From JANNHP01 sp031404455 (GTDB lineage: Bacteria > Planctomycetota > JAJSAM01 > JAJVHW01): 16,083 bases of DNA. The stretch spans positions 1 through 16,083 of the forward strand of contig JANNHP010000114.1 in the NCBI GenBank assembly GCA_031404455.1. Reading direction: 5' to 3'. Positions 8,801 through 15,277 of this stretch are shown one piece after another (the stretch's first letter is position 1; each line of letters opens with the position of its first letter). A model generated the notes under the pieces. That model was not told where the DNA came from, made no database searches, and saw nothing but the letters and a program-made list of their open reading frames with translations. Made by a program: the position numbers and the translations under genes.

Positions 8801-11800
8801 CCTACACGCAGCCCGCGTCGGGCGGCGGCGCGTCGGCCACTCTCACGAACGGTCTGCGAATCAACGCGCCCACGCCGACCGTCACGTCGGTCTCGCCCAC
8901 GATCCTGAAGCAGGGCCAGACGAGCGCGACGCTCACCGTCAACGGCACCAACTTCCGCAGCGGCGGCGCGATCTCCATCTCGGGGACGAACCTCACGCTC
9001 GGCTCGACGACGATCAACTCCAGCACGCAGGCGACGGTCCCCGTCACCGTCGCGGACGCGGCGACGATCGGCACGCGCGACGTCACGTTCACACAGCCCG
9101 CGTCGGGCGGCGGCGCGGCCGGAACCGGCACGGCGCTCCTCACCATCAACTACCCGGACCCGACGATCACGAGCGTCTCGCCGACGCAGGTCGCGCAGGG
9201 CTCGGCGGGCACCTTCACCGTCAACGGAACTGGCTTTCGCTCGAGCTTCTCGCTGACGACAACGGGCACCGGCGTCACGCTCTCGAGCCTCACGCTCGTC
9301 TCCGCCACGCAGGTGACGGCGAGCTACTCAGTCGCAGGCGGCGCCACGATCTCGACGCGCGACCTCACGTACACGCAGCACGCCTCGGGCGGAGGCGCCG
9401 CGACGACGAGGACGTCCGCGTACTCGGTGCTCTCCGCCGCGCCGACGGTGTCGTCCACGAATCCCTCCGTGTGGCTGCCGGGGCAGACGAACTTCACGGT
9501 GCGGATCGCCGGGACGGGGTTCAACTCGGGCACCACCGTCAGTTCCTCGGGTTCGGGCGTGACGATCACCAACCTCTCGAACGGTTCGCCCGACACCGGC
9601 ATGACGTTGCGCGTGACCGTCGCCTCGAACGCGACGCTCGGCGCGCGCGACCTCACGATCACGCCCGGCTCGGGCGGCGGCCCCGCGGCCACGTTCACGA
9701 GTCTCGTCACGATCGCGCCTGCCGACCCGGAGGTGACGTCGTTCAGCCACGCGACGCTCGCGCAGGGTGCCACGTCCGTCAGCGTCACGGTCCTCGGCCA
9801 GAACTTCCGCGCGAACGACACCATCTCGGCGAGCGGTTCGAACGTGACGTTCTCGTCCGTCTCCGTGACCGGGACGACGGTGCTCACGGCGAGCGCCACG
9901 GTCTCGGGCGGCGCCTCGACGGGACTCCGGAACCTCATCGTCACGCACTCGTCCGGCGACGGCGGACGCGCCGGATCGCTCGTGAACGCGTTCCGGGTGA
10001 CCGCCGCGACGCCGACCGTCACCGCGATGAGCCCGTCGGCGATCGCCGTGACCGGCTCCGGCGGCCCGACGCGCGACGTCCCGGTCACGATCACGGGCAC
10101 GAACTTCATGACGGGCGCGGCGCTCTCCCTCGCGAAGACGAGCGGCGGCGGCGTCAGCGTGAAGACGAACTCCGAGAGCGTCGTCTCCGACACGACGCTG
10201 ACCGCGGTGCTGACGATCACGGGCACCGCGACGACCGGCACGTGGAACGTCACGGTCACGAATCCGTCGTCGCTCGGCAACGCGACGGCGAACAACCTGC
10301 TCACCGTCAACTCGTCCGCGACGCTGACCGTCAACTCGGTGATCGAGTCCTCGGGCGCCACGTACGGCGGCGAGCGGGTGACGATCCACGGCGGCGGCTT
10401 CTCGAGCGACGCCGTCGTCGACTTCGGCTCCGTCCGCGCACTTGCCACGCAGGTGCTCGACCAGAACACGCTCGTCACGACGGTTCCGCAGCCCGCATCG
10501 GTCTCGGCGACGGCCTCGACGACCGTGAGCGTCACGGTCACGCCGGCCGGATCGGGCTCCGGCGCCACGCTGACGAACGCGTGGTCGTACGCCCCGGACG
10601 GCGGCGCCCGGTTCTTCGTCTCGAGCCCGTGGCCCGCCCAGGGCGCGACGGGGTTGCCGGGCAATCTGAGGCGCAGCGCCGTCCTTCTCAACGCGCCGTG
10701 CGACACCTCGACCGGGACGCACAGCACGTCGCCGTCGAACTCGGTCAACACGTTCTGGTTCCTCTCGGGCGGCAGCGTCGTGAGCACCGGCCGCTCGTTC
10801 GGCCCGCTCGGCCGCTGGCTCGTGATGCAGCGGACGACCGGGACGCTCGCCACCGGCACGTACGTCGTCAGCGTCCCCGACGCCCTGCACTCGATCGGGG
10901 GACGCGCGCTCCATCCGGTCCGGCTCGCCGTGCTCGGCGGTGCCGACCAGTACTCGTACGGCGTCACGAGCGGGACCACCGACTCGACCGCGCCGACGCT
11001 GTCCACGATCTCGCCGGCGAGCGGCGCGGGCGCCGCAGCACGGATGTCGAAGATCGTGCTCGTCTTCAGCGAGGAGATCGACCCGCTCACGGTGACGACG
11101 ACGAACATCGCGCTCTCGACCGGTGGGAACGCCGTCGGCGCGACGCTCGAGCTCGCGGCCGATCTCCGCACCGTCACGCTGACGCCCCACATGCGCCTCG
11201 CGGCGAGCGCGCTGCACACGACGACGATCGGCTCGGGCGTCACCGACATGTGCGGCAATGCCATCACCTCGACCGCCCCGACGTTCACGACGAACTCCGG
11301 CGACGCGACGAGCGCCACGATCGACGCCGTGATCGTCGATCGGCTTCCCGCCTCCGTCGACGGTTCCGGGACGTACGTGAACTCGTCGGGCACCGGCGGC
11401 AACGCGTTCGACGTCTTCCTTCCGCGCAACGGCTTCCTCCTCGACGTGCGCTTCTCCGACGCCGACTCCGGCATCGACAGGACGACGTTCTCGGCGACGT
11501 GCAGCGTCGCCGTCGGCTCCAGTTCGGCCAACGCGGAGCTCGCTTCGAACTTCACCGTCACAGGGTCGGGCGCGACGTGGCGTATCCCGTCGGGCACCGA
11601 CATCGCCGCGGGAGAGAACGTGGTGTTCACGTTCTCCGTCACCGACCTCGCGAGCAACACCGCGGCCACGTCCACGATCACGATCGACGTCGTCGACAAG
11701 GACACCACCTGCACGGGCGACGCGACGATCGGTCACACGGGCGGCGACCACGACCTCTTCGACAGCCGCCAGACCGTCGTGCTGCGCACGGACTTCGATG

Positions 11801-12819
11801 CGTACACGGTCACCTACTCGGGCTCCGGCTCTTCGTCCGCCGCGACGACGACGGCCGCCTCCGACAACGTGAGCGATTTCGAGCAGGCGCTGCGCTACAT
11901 CGGACTCGGCACGGGCAGCATGACGTCGGCCGCCGCGGCCACCGTGAACGGGACGTCCGCCGGGACGAACGCGATCACGTCGCGCCTCGTCCTCGAGCGC
12001 ATCCGCGAGGTGACGCGCGCCCGTTACGACATCGCCGAGGACGGCTCGCGCAGCGCGGACTCGGTGAACGTGGAGTTCCTGCTCCCCGGCGAGCAGGGTT
12101 CGCTCGCGTCGCTGCCCGCGTACTCGACGACGAACTCCGCGAATTCCGGGAGCTCGTGCTCCGAGATCACGATCGGCGGGACGCTCGGCGCCGAGTCCGG
12201 CGGCGCGCCGGCGACGCTCGGACAGGCGTACTTCGACCCGCGCAACCTCTTCCAGGAGGCGAACCTCAACTCGGGCGTCACGGGCCAGATCACCGGCATC
12301 TACCTCCTCGGCGTCTTCAAGCGGAACATCACGGCGAGCACCAGCACGAACTGGGGCGCCCGCGTCCTCGGGAAGTTCGTGAGCGGCAACACCGGCGCGA
12401 CGCCCGTGGGCGAGAGCAGCGACGACGACGAGGTCCTCGCGGACACGTTCGACAGGACCTCGGGCGGCAACACCGCGGCCCAGAACGCGCGCTACGACGC
12501 GATCATGGACGCGGTGGAACTGGTCGCGCTCTACACGAGCGCCATCGTCGCGCACGAGGTCGGCCACTCCTCGGGCCTCGTGCCGAACGGCGCGCCGAAG
12601 ACGGGCCTCTTCGGCAACGCCCACTACAGCAACACGTTCACCGAGGCGACGTCCACCGTCCCGAACACGTCGGCGCACCTCGACTTCCTCGGCAACGACA
12701 TCATGAGCGCATCGGTCTCGATCGAGTCCACGTTCTACACCGGCACCGAGTTCAAGCGCTTCAGCGCGCTCGACATCGCGTACCTGCTCCAGCGCCTCTT
12801 CTTCGACGAGGGACGATGA
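5848..12819 (+). CDS. Giant secreted TIG/IPT-like repeat protein with C-terminal HExxH zinc metallopeptidase domain
   Basis: From the ATG at 5848 the protein has 2,323 residues (2,333 if begun at 5818). I prefer 5848 because a signal peptide follows directly (charged n-region, VGAAVFGLTCLAAS core, cleavage after ADA) and because of the promoter upstream. Residues about 27-250 look like two prepeptidase C-terminal (PPC)-like beta domains. About 252-1582 hold roughly 14 TIG/IPT-like modules of ~95 residues. About 1714-1818 resemble an SbsA-type Ig domain (Big_5; APTLSTISPASG, then VFSEEID). The C-terminal ~370 residues contain HEVGH (H2236, E2237, H2240), then GLVPNGAPKTGLFG and a Met-turn-like NDIM (M2286), which suggests a matrixin-like zinc protease. 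The third ligand expected in HExxHxxGxxH is replaced by Pro2246; H2259 or H2277 may serve instead. The downstream gene overlaps by ATGA. The real substrate is unknown; adhesion and extracellular proteolysis are inferred. Confidence 0.85.
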   Translation: MWEALRPRVGAAVFGLTCLAASIADAGRPPGVVARSGDKLSAAIVAGDSDAYAVDLATGSSLGVTLKGKLPLTPSIRVFDPTGAETNVAALVKGAGSAAPKLKGFVAGAGLTGTWKVLVEGANATAGTYVATFAVKHPAAVTQKGVALPANGALEIEFAADTGATVTATITEKSGGPIDGASVLRPNGVAEQGGGTFTRKSTKLTLAPLVAGGGFGRYRLALDAGATDAVVDVSIKVKFAKILKRTATLAPEPTVTSLAPAAVRQGAVGVGTSLVGADFLPGTEFEFDDAGLHVGAVTETGTTLASFPLGADATVPFGPHTLTAYPPPLSGEPFRVGDVTVLAPDPTLTAVSLASVKQLATDVTFECTGTGFRSGGTITVSGAGVTAGTTTVASPTRAVTTFTVAADATLGLRDVSFTQPVAGGGAAVTLPNAFSVFAPDPQLTSISLASLRQGDTNVRVTLTGNAFRDGGTVAVSGSGVTISSPTRVSDTSFRVDLGAGSAAAFGARDVTYTQPSGGGGASVALTGALTVRAPLPAISGVSPATLRQGDTATVVTVTGTGFRSGGAIALSGTGLTLGATTIVDETTATVGVTADAAAAFGARDVTYTQPAAGGGDAVTTTGAVTVKAPLPAISVVSPGFARQGNTGVTLTLTGAGLRTGGTITASAAGVTVGTTTVTSPTQATTTIDVAGNAALGAGDITFTQPVAGGGDFVTAKFAFVVNAPIPTVTSASPATLRQGDTAVTLTLTGTSFRTGGAITLSGTGLTLGSTTVVNGTTATVPVTVDAAATFGARDATFTQPASGGGDAATQASAFVVSAPVPTVTSASPGVVKQNDSNVTVTVTGTGFRTGGTLTISGTGLTLGSTSVTNGTTATVGVTVASNATVGARNITFAQPVSGGGDAATATGALTVNHPDPTFTALSPSTVLQGQTSVSFTVTGTSFRDAATISFGADVTVQSATRDSETQYTVVADIGAAAAFGLRNATYTQPASGGGASATLTNGLRINAPTPTVTSVSPTILKQGQTSATLTVNGTNFRSGGAISISGTNLTLGSTTINSSTQATVPVTVADAATIGTRDVTFTQPASGGGAAGTGTALLTINYPDPTITSVSPTQVAQGSAGTFTVNGTGFRSSFSLTTTGTGVTLSSLTLVSATQVTASYSVAGGATISTRDLTYTQHASGGGAATTRTSAYSVLSAAPTVSSTNPSVWLPGQTNFTVRIAGTGFNSGTTVSSSGSGVTITNLSNGSPDTGMTLRVTVASNATLGARDLTITPGSGGGPAATFTSLVTIAPADPEVTSFSHATLAQGATSVSVTVLGQNFRANDTISASGSNVTFSSVSVTGTTVLTASATVSGGASTGLRNLIVTHSSGDGGRAGSLVNAFRVTAATPTVTAMSPSAIAVTGSGGPTRDVPVTITGTNFMTGAALSLAKTSGGGVSVKTNSESVVSDTTLTAVLTITGTATTGTWNVTVTNPSSLGNATANNLLTVNSSATLTVNSVIESSGATYGGERVTIHGGGFSSDAVVDFGSVRALATQVLDQNTLVTTVPQPASVSATASTTVSVTVTPAGSGSGATLTNAWSYAPDGGARFFVSSPWPAQGATGLPGNLRRSAVLLNAPCDTSTGTHSTSPSNSVNTFWFLSGGSVVSTGRSFGPLGRWLVMQRTTGTLATGTYVVSVPDALHSIGGRALHPVRLAVLGGADQYSYGVTSGTTDSTAPTLSTISPASGAGAAARMSKIVLVFSEEIDPLTVTTTNIALSTGGNAVGATLELAADLRTVTLTPHMRLAASALHTTTIGSGVTDMCGNAITSTAPTFTTNSGDATSATIDAVIVDRLPASVDGSGTYVNSSGTGGNAFDVFLPRNGFLLDVRFSDADSGIDRTTFSATCSVAVGSSSANAELASNFTVTGSGATWRIPSGTDIAAGENVVFTFSVTDLASNTAATSTITIDVVDKDTTCTGDATIGHTGGDHDLFDSRQTVVLRTDFDAYTVTYSGSGSSSAATTTAASDNVSDFEQALRYIGLGTGSMTSAAAATVNGTSAGTNAITSRLVLERIREVTRARYDIAEDGSRSADSVNVEFLLPGEQGSLASLPAYSTTNSANSGSSCSEITIGGTLGAESGGAPATLGQAYFDPRNLFQEANLNSGVTGQITGIYLLGVFKRNITASTSTNWGARVLGKFVSGNTGATPVGESSDDDEVLADTFDRTSGGNTAAQNARYDAIMDAVELVALYTSAIVAHEVGHSSGLVPNGAPKTGLFGNAHYSNTFTEATSTVPNTSAHLDFLGNDIMSASVSIESTFYTGTEFKRFSALDIAYLLQRLFFDEGR
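6601..10593 (+). repeat. Tandem TIG/IPT-like modules, about 14 copies of ~285 bp, within the giant gene
   Basis: Thirteen modules begin with a P-x-P-T-[VIL]-[TS]-x-x-[SN]-P-like start followed by a [RK]QG[DQ]T-like turn. They start near 6601, 6877, 7162, 7448, 7730, 8015, 8298, 8587, 8868, 9151, 9437, 9719 and 10006. Most contain TGT.FR.GG..... SGTGL and close with a GARD[VI]TFTQP.SGGG.A strand-loop. A fourteenth, more canonical IPT unit (YGGERVTIHGGGFS...V.FG) lies at about 10318-10593. Modules 4-9 are most alike; 11-13 are more degenerate and lack the QPxSGGG loop in full form. Spacing is very regular and always in frame, as expected for copy-number growth by unequal recombination. Confidence 0.85.
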
Positions 12820-14012
12820 TGAGGAAGCTCCTTGCGCCGATCCTGCTCGCCGCCGCCGCGCTCGCGGCCCGCGCGGAGACGATCTCGTCCGATGCGGTGG
12901 CCCTCGGCTGGCAGACGCAGCACGCGGCACAGGTGTTCGTCGGCACCGCCGAGAGCGAGACGGAGCCCGGCGCTTCGGGCGAGCGCGAGGTGACGCTCCG
13001 CGTCCTCGACCCCATTCGCGGGACGCTCGCCGCGGGCGCTACGGCGACCGCCGTCGTCTCCGTCCACGGGCTCGAGAAGCCGTGGACGCTCCGCTCGCGC
13101 TACCTCTGCTTCCTCGACGCCGAGCCCGCCGCCGCCGGACGTCCGCAGCGATTCCGCCTCGTGTCCGGCGCGTTCAGCCTGCGTCTCCTCGGCGCGACCG
13201 GCCCCGAGACGCGCTTCCCCGGCATCGTCCGCGATATCGCGGCGACGCTCGATGCCGCGGGCCGCGTGAAGGACGCGCCCGCGCTCCGCACGCTGCTCGT
13301 CGGCTGGATGGAGGACGCCGACCCCGGCGTCGCGTGGAGTGCTGCGACGGACTTCGTGAGACTCGAGGAACTGCACGCGGGTCTCTCCAATGCCGAACGC
13401 GAGCGCATCGTCGCCGCGTACCGTCGCTGCCCCATCGGCAAGACGACGAAGCAGGCGCTCGCGTTCGCCGTCGCGGCGACGCGGCACCCCACGGCCGCGG
13501 CGGCGCTCGTCGACACGCTCCTCGAACCGGAGGCGCGCTTCGTCCGCGGCGACGTCGCCGAGGCACTCCGGCGTCTGCGCGACCCGGCGACGGAGACGCT
13601 GATCGAGCGCCGCCTCACGACCGGCGGCGCCGATGCGCGAAAGAGCCTGCTCGTCGCGGCCGGCGCCGTCGGCACCGAGGCGTCCGTCCCGGCCGCGCGG
13701 CGTTCGCTCAACGACGACGACGCCGCCGTCCGCGCGGAGGCAGCGCACGCGCTCGGACGGATCGCCCGGAACGTCCGCGAGAAGGACGCTGCCGCGCGCG
13801 TCGCCGTCCGCGACGACCTCGCCCACGCCCTCACGGCTGCCGGGACCGACGACGAACGCCGCGCCACGCTCTGGGCGCTCGCGCAACTCGACGACCAGGA
13901 CGCGTGGAAGATCCTGCGTCTTGCGGCCGCCGACGAGTCGGCGCCCCAGATCGTGCGCACGACGGCCGCGCGCTACCTGAAGTCGCCGCGCGTCTCGCTC
14001 ATCCTGGACTGA
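12816..14012 (+). CDS. Exported HEAT-like repeat protein with an N-terminal small beta-domain, coupled to the metallopeptidase gene
   Basis: The 398-residue protein begins MMRKLLAPILLAAAALAARA, a clear signal peptide cleaved near residue 20. Residues about 28-101 (AQVFVGTAESE... EVTLRVLDPIRGTL... RSRYLCFLD) have the VxVG...TLxVxxxxxGxL...RYLxFL pattern of small bacterial beta-barrel domains. Such domains bring to mind NTR/TIMP-like folds, but I cannot prove that here. From about 160 to the end the protein is alpha-helical and Ala/Arg-rich, with HEAT/PBS-lyase-like units such as LNDDDAAVRAEAAHALGRIA. The first ATG (12816) overlaps the TGA of the metallopeptidase gene (12817-12819) as ATGA. A GAGGGA at 12808-12813 could serve either this ATG or the next one at 12819, which has the better spacing. 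Coupling and export suggest the two products work together outside the cytoplasm; the partner role is inferred. Confidence 0.85.
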   Translation: MMRKLLAPILLAAAALAARAETISSDAVALGWQTQHAAQVFVGTAESETEPGASGEREVTLRVLDPIRGTLAAGATATAVVSVHGLEKPWTLRSRYLCFLDAEPAAAGRPQRFRLVSGAFSLRLLGATGPETRFPGIVRDIAATLDAAGRVKDAPALRTLLVGWMEDADPGVAWSAATDFVRLEELHAGLSNAERERIVAAYRRCPIGKTTKQALAFAVAATRHPTAAAALVDTLLEPEARFVRGDVAEALRRLRDPATETLIERRLTTGGADARKSLLVAAGAVGTEASVPAARRSLNDDDAAVRAEAAHALGRIARNVREKDAAARVAVRDDLAHALTAAGTDDERRATLWALAQLDDQDAWKILRLAAADESAPQIVRTTAARYLKSPRVSLILD

Positions 14013-14043
14013 CGACAGGCTCCCCGCGACGCGAGGCCGGCCC

Positions 14044-14057
14044 CCCGCCGGTGCGGG
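14044..14057 (+). terminator. Weak GC hairpin after the HEAT-like gene
   Basis: CCCGC (14044-14048) pairs with GCGGG (14053-14057) around a CGGT loop, 31 bases after the stop at 14012. There is no run of T after it, so it is at best a Rho-independent-like remnant or a pause site. The rest of the 178-bp gap up to 14190 holds a short palindrome, GTGTCCGACAC at 14085-14095, and no clear promoter. Confidence 0.22.
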
Positions 14058-14190
14058 TACCACCCCATGTCGGCGCCCGCCCCTGTGTCCGACACTGCGC
14101 CGTCGCGCTGGTGGCGTCGACTCCGTCATCCCGGTCACGCTGCCCGCCGGTGGGCGACAGCGGTCCATCCAAGGAAAGGTCCAATCGAAC

Positions 14191-14625
14191 ATGAACTCCA
14201 AGACGAACAACAAGGTGCTCATCGGCACGAGCCTCGCGCTGGCACTGGCGCTCGCGGTCTGGTCTCCCGCGCAGGCGGGGTCCGACGACACGGGCGACGG
14301 CGCGGCGCTGACCGAGTCGCAGATGGCCGAGCACTGCAACGCCATGAAGGCGGCGAAGCTGAAGCTCCGCGAGGACGTCAAGTCGCAGGACGCCCAGCTC
14401 TCGGAGCAGGTCGCCAAGATGAACCTCGCGCCCGTCGACCAGAAGCTCGGCCTCATGGCCGCGCTCCTCACCACCATCGTGGACCAGAAGATCGCGATGG
14501 ACGTGCGCCGCGCGGCGGGTGACGACGGCATGATGCACCACATGGCTCGGCACATGCAGTCGGGCCAGTCGTCCATGCCCTGTTGCTCGGCGACGAAGGG
14601 CCCGGAGACTCCGGACGTCAAGTAG
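14191..14625 (+). CDS. Small exported protein with Met/His/Cys-rich C-terminal tail, possible metal binder
   Basis: The 144-residue protein begins MNSKTNNKVLIGTSLALALALA and has a predicted signal-peptidase site after AQA (about residue 29). The mature part is mainly amphipathic helix (LTESQMAEHCNAMKAAKLKLRE, positions about 40-62, and a second helix near 85-105), followed by GDDGMMHHMARHMQ and SSMPCCSATK at about 111-133. Clustered Met, His and Cys residues of this sort are common in periplasmic copper- or other soft-metal-binding proteins, so metal binding or metal-stress sensing is a fair guess. I do not recognise a named family. AAGGAAAGG at 14171-14179 is a strong but rather distant ribosome-binding site (11 bases from the ATG). 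The gene stands alone, convergent with the GrpB-family gene. Confidence 0.78.
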   Translation: MNSKTNNKVLIGTSLALALALAVWSPAQAGSDDTGDGAALTESQMAEHCNAMKAAKLKLREDVKSQDAQLSEQVAKMNLAPVDQKLGLMAALLTTIVDQKIAMDVRRAAGDDGMMHHMARHMQSGQSSMPCCSATKGPETPDVK

Positions 14626-14637
14626 CCTCACGTTCCC

Positions 14638-14666
14638 GGCGCGCGGTCTCTCAGGGGTCGCGCGCC
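14638..14666. terminator. Hairpin between convergent genes, possible bidirectional terminator
   Basis: GGCGCGCG (14638-14645) and CGCGCGCC (14659-14666) form a perfect 8-bp stem with a 13-base loop. It starts 13 bases after the stop of the small exported protein, and its right arm lies in the last codons of the convergent GrpB-family gene, whose stop is in the loop. No T tract follows on either strand, so termination is likely weak or assisted. Confidence 0.4.
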
Positions 14667-15166
14667 GCCGCGAGGCACGCCGCGATGAACTCCGCCTTCG
14701 CATCCGTGTACGCCTCGCGGTCGTCGCCGAGCGACTCGGCGAGGTCGTGCTTCAGGGCGGCGTAGCGGATGACGTCGGCCGGATGCGCCCGCAGGTGGTC
14801 GCGGAAGAGGAGGTGGTCGCGCCAGAAGTCGCTCGTCGTCTCGACGACGTGGAGATGGTGCGAGCGCACGCCCTGCAGGCGCCGGACGAAGTACCGCCGC
14901 CCGGGCAACTCGTCCTCCCACTTGCTGACGTACTCGTAGCCGATCGCCGTGATCCGCGGAACGGCCGCGTCGGCGTCGGCAAGCAATCGCACGCCCCCCA
15001 GGATGTCGATGACGGGCTTCGCCGCGAGGCCGGGGACGGACGTGCTGCCCACGTGCTCGATCGCGACGAGCAGATCGCGCGCGGCGGCGGCGATGCGCTT
15101 CGATTCGGCGGCGAACGAGGCGGGCCATCGCGGGTCGTACTCGGCGATGACGACTCGCTCTTCCAT
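14651..15166 (-). CDS. GrpB family protein (UPF0157, nucleotidyltransferase-like fold)
   Basis: The 171-residue protein matches the whole length of the GrpB family. It has the early YDPRWPASF stretch (10-18), the diagnostic HVGSTSVPGLAAKPVIDI block at 38-55 (nucleotidyltransferase-like GS motif and aspartate D54), HHLHVV (103-108) and a C-terminal FRDHLRAHP...Y..LK segment (121-139). The family has a nucleotidyltransferase-like fold, and some members are fused to dephospho-CoA kinase. Its reaction is not established, and no partner here clarifies it. A TGAGG sequence just before the ATG, overlapping the stop of the upstream hemL-like fragment (5-bp gap), serves as the ribosome-binding site, so the two were co-transcribed on the minus strand. 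Confidence 0.92.
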   Translation of the reverse strand: MEERVVIAEYDPRWPASFAAESKRIAAAARDLLVAIEHVGSTSVPGLAAKPVIDILGGVRLLADADAAVPRITAIGYEYVSKWEDELPGRRYFVRRLQGVRSHHLHVVETTSDFWRDHLLFRDHLRAHPADVIRYAALKHDLAESLGDDREAYTDAKAEFIAACLAAARDP

Positions 15167-15171
15167 CCGCC

Positions 15172-15273
15172 TCACCCAAGGACGGCGCGGAACGCCGCCT
15201 GCGCGGCGCGGTCCAGACGCTCGAACTCCGCGTCGCCGTGCGCGAGCGTGAGGAACGCGGCCTCGTAGTTCGA
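15172..15273 (-). pseudogene. hemL: 3' end of a glutamate-1-semialdehyde 2,1-aminomutase-like gene, broken at the sequence join
   Basis: The frame ends at the TGA at 15172-15174 and reads SNYEAAFLTLAHGDAEFERL then DRAAQAAFRAVLG. This is the usual end of HemL and related class-III aminotransferases (typically P-S-x-[YF]-E-A-x-F-x-S-x-A-H, then a helix to the C-terminus). HemL makes 5-aminolevulinate in the C5 pathway of heme synthesis, consistent with hemG in the same window. Beyond 15273-15277 the minus-strand frame continues only as nonsense antisense to the flavoprotein gene, so about 390 residues including the PLP lysine are missing. I regard this as an intact gene cut by the join, not a decayed one. 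Because the fragment is short, the exact aminotransferase is moderately certain only. Confidence 0.62.
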
Positions 15274-15277
15274 GGAA
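15269..15277. other. Sequence join: chimeric assembly point or recombination breakpoint
   Basis: Within these bases the minus-strand hemL-like frame loses its family resemblance going upstream, and the plus-strand flavoprotein gains its own. Each gene is cut inside its coding region, in opposite orientation, with no spacer, repeat, integrase or insertion sequence between them. A run of six A residues (15276-15281) is at the site. Codon use differs on the two sides. Confidence 0.75.

Noticed and set aside
6601..10593. Regularly spaced repeats as a CRISPR-like array
   Set aside because: Units are ~285 bp, in frame, and diverged at DNA level but conserved as protein; they are protein modules.
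6189..12815. Plus-strand frame extending upstream of the HEAT-like gene
   Set aside because: An Arg/His-rich shadow of the giant gene; the real start is at 12816 or 12819 with a signal peptide.
9324..12930. Minus-strand open frames of 800-1,200 codons opposite the 3' half of the giant gene
   Set aside because: Same reason: shadows of a high-GC coding strand without start signals or recognisable domains.
14085..14095. Palindrome GTGTCCGACAC as an operator
   Set aside because: Short, single copy in the window and not placed next to a promoter I can support.
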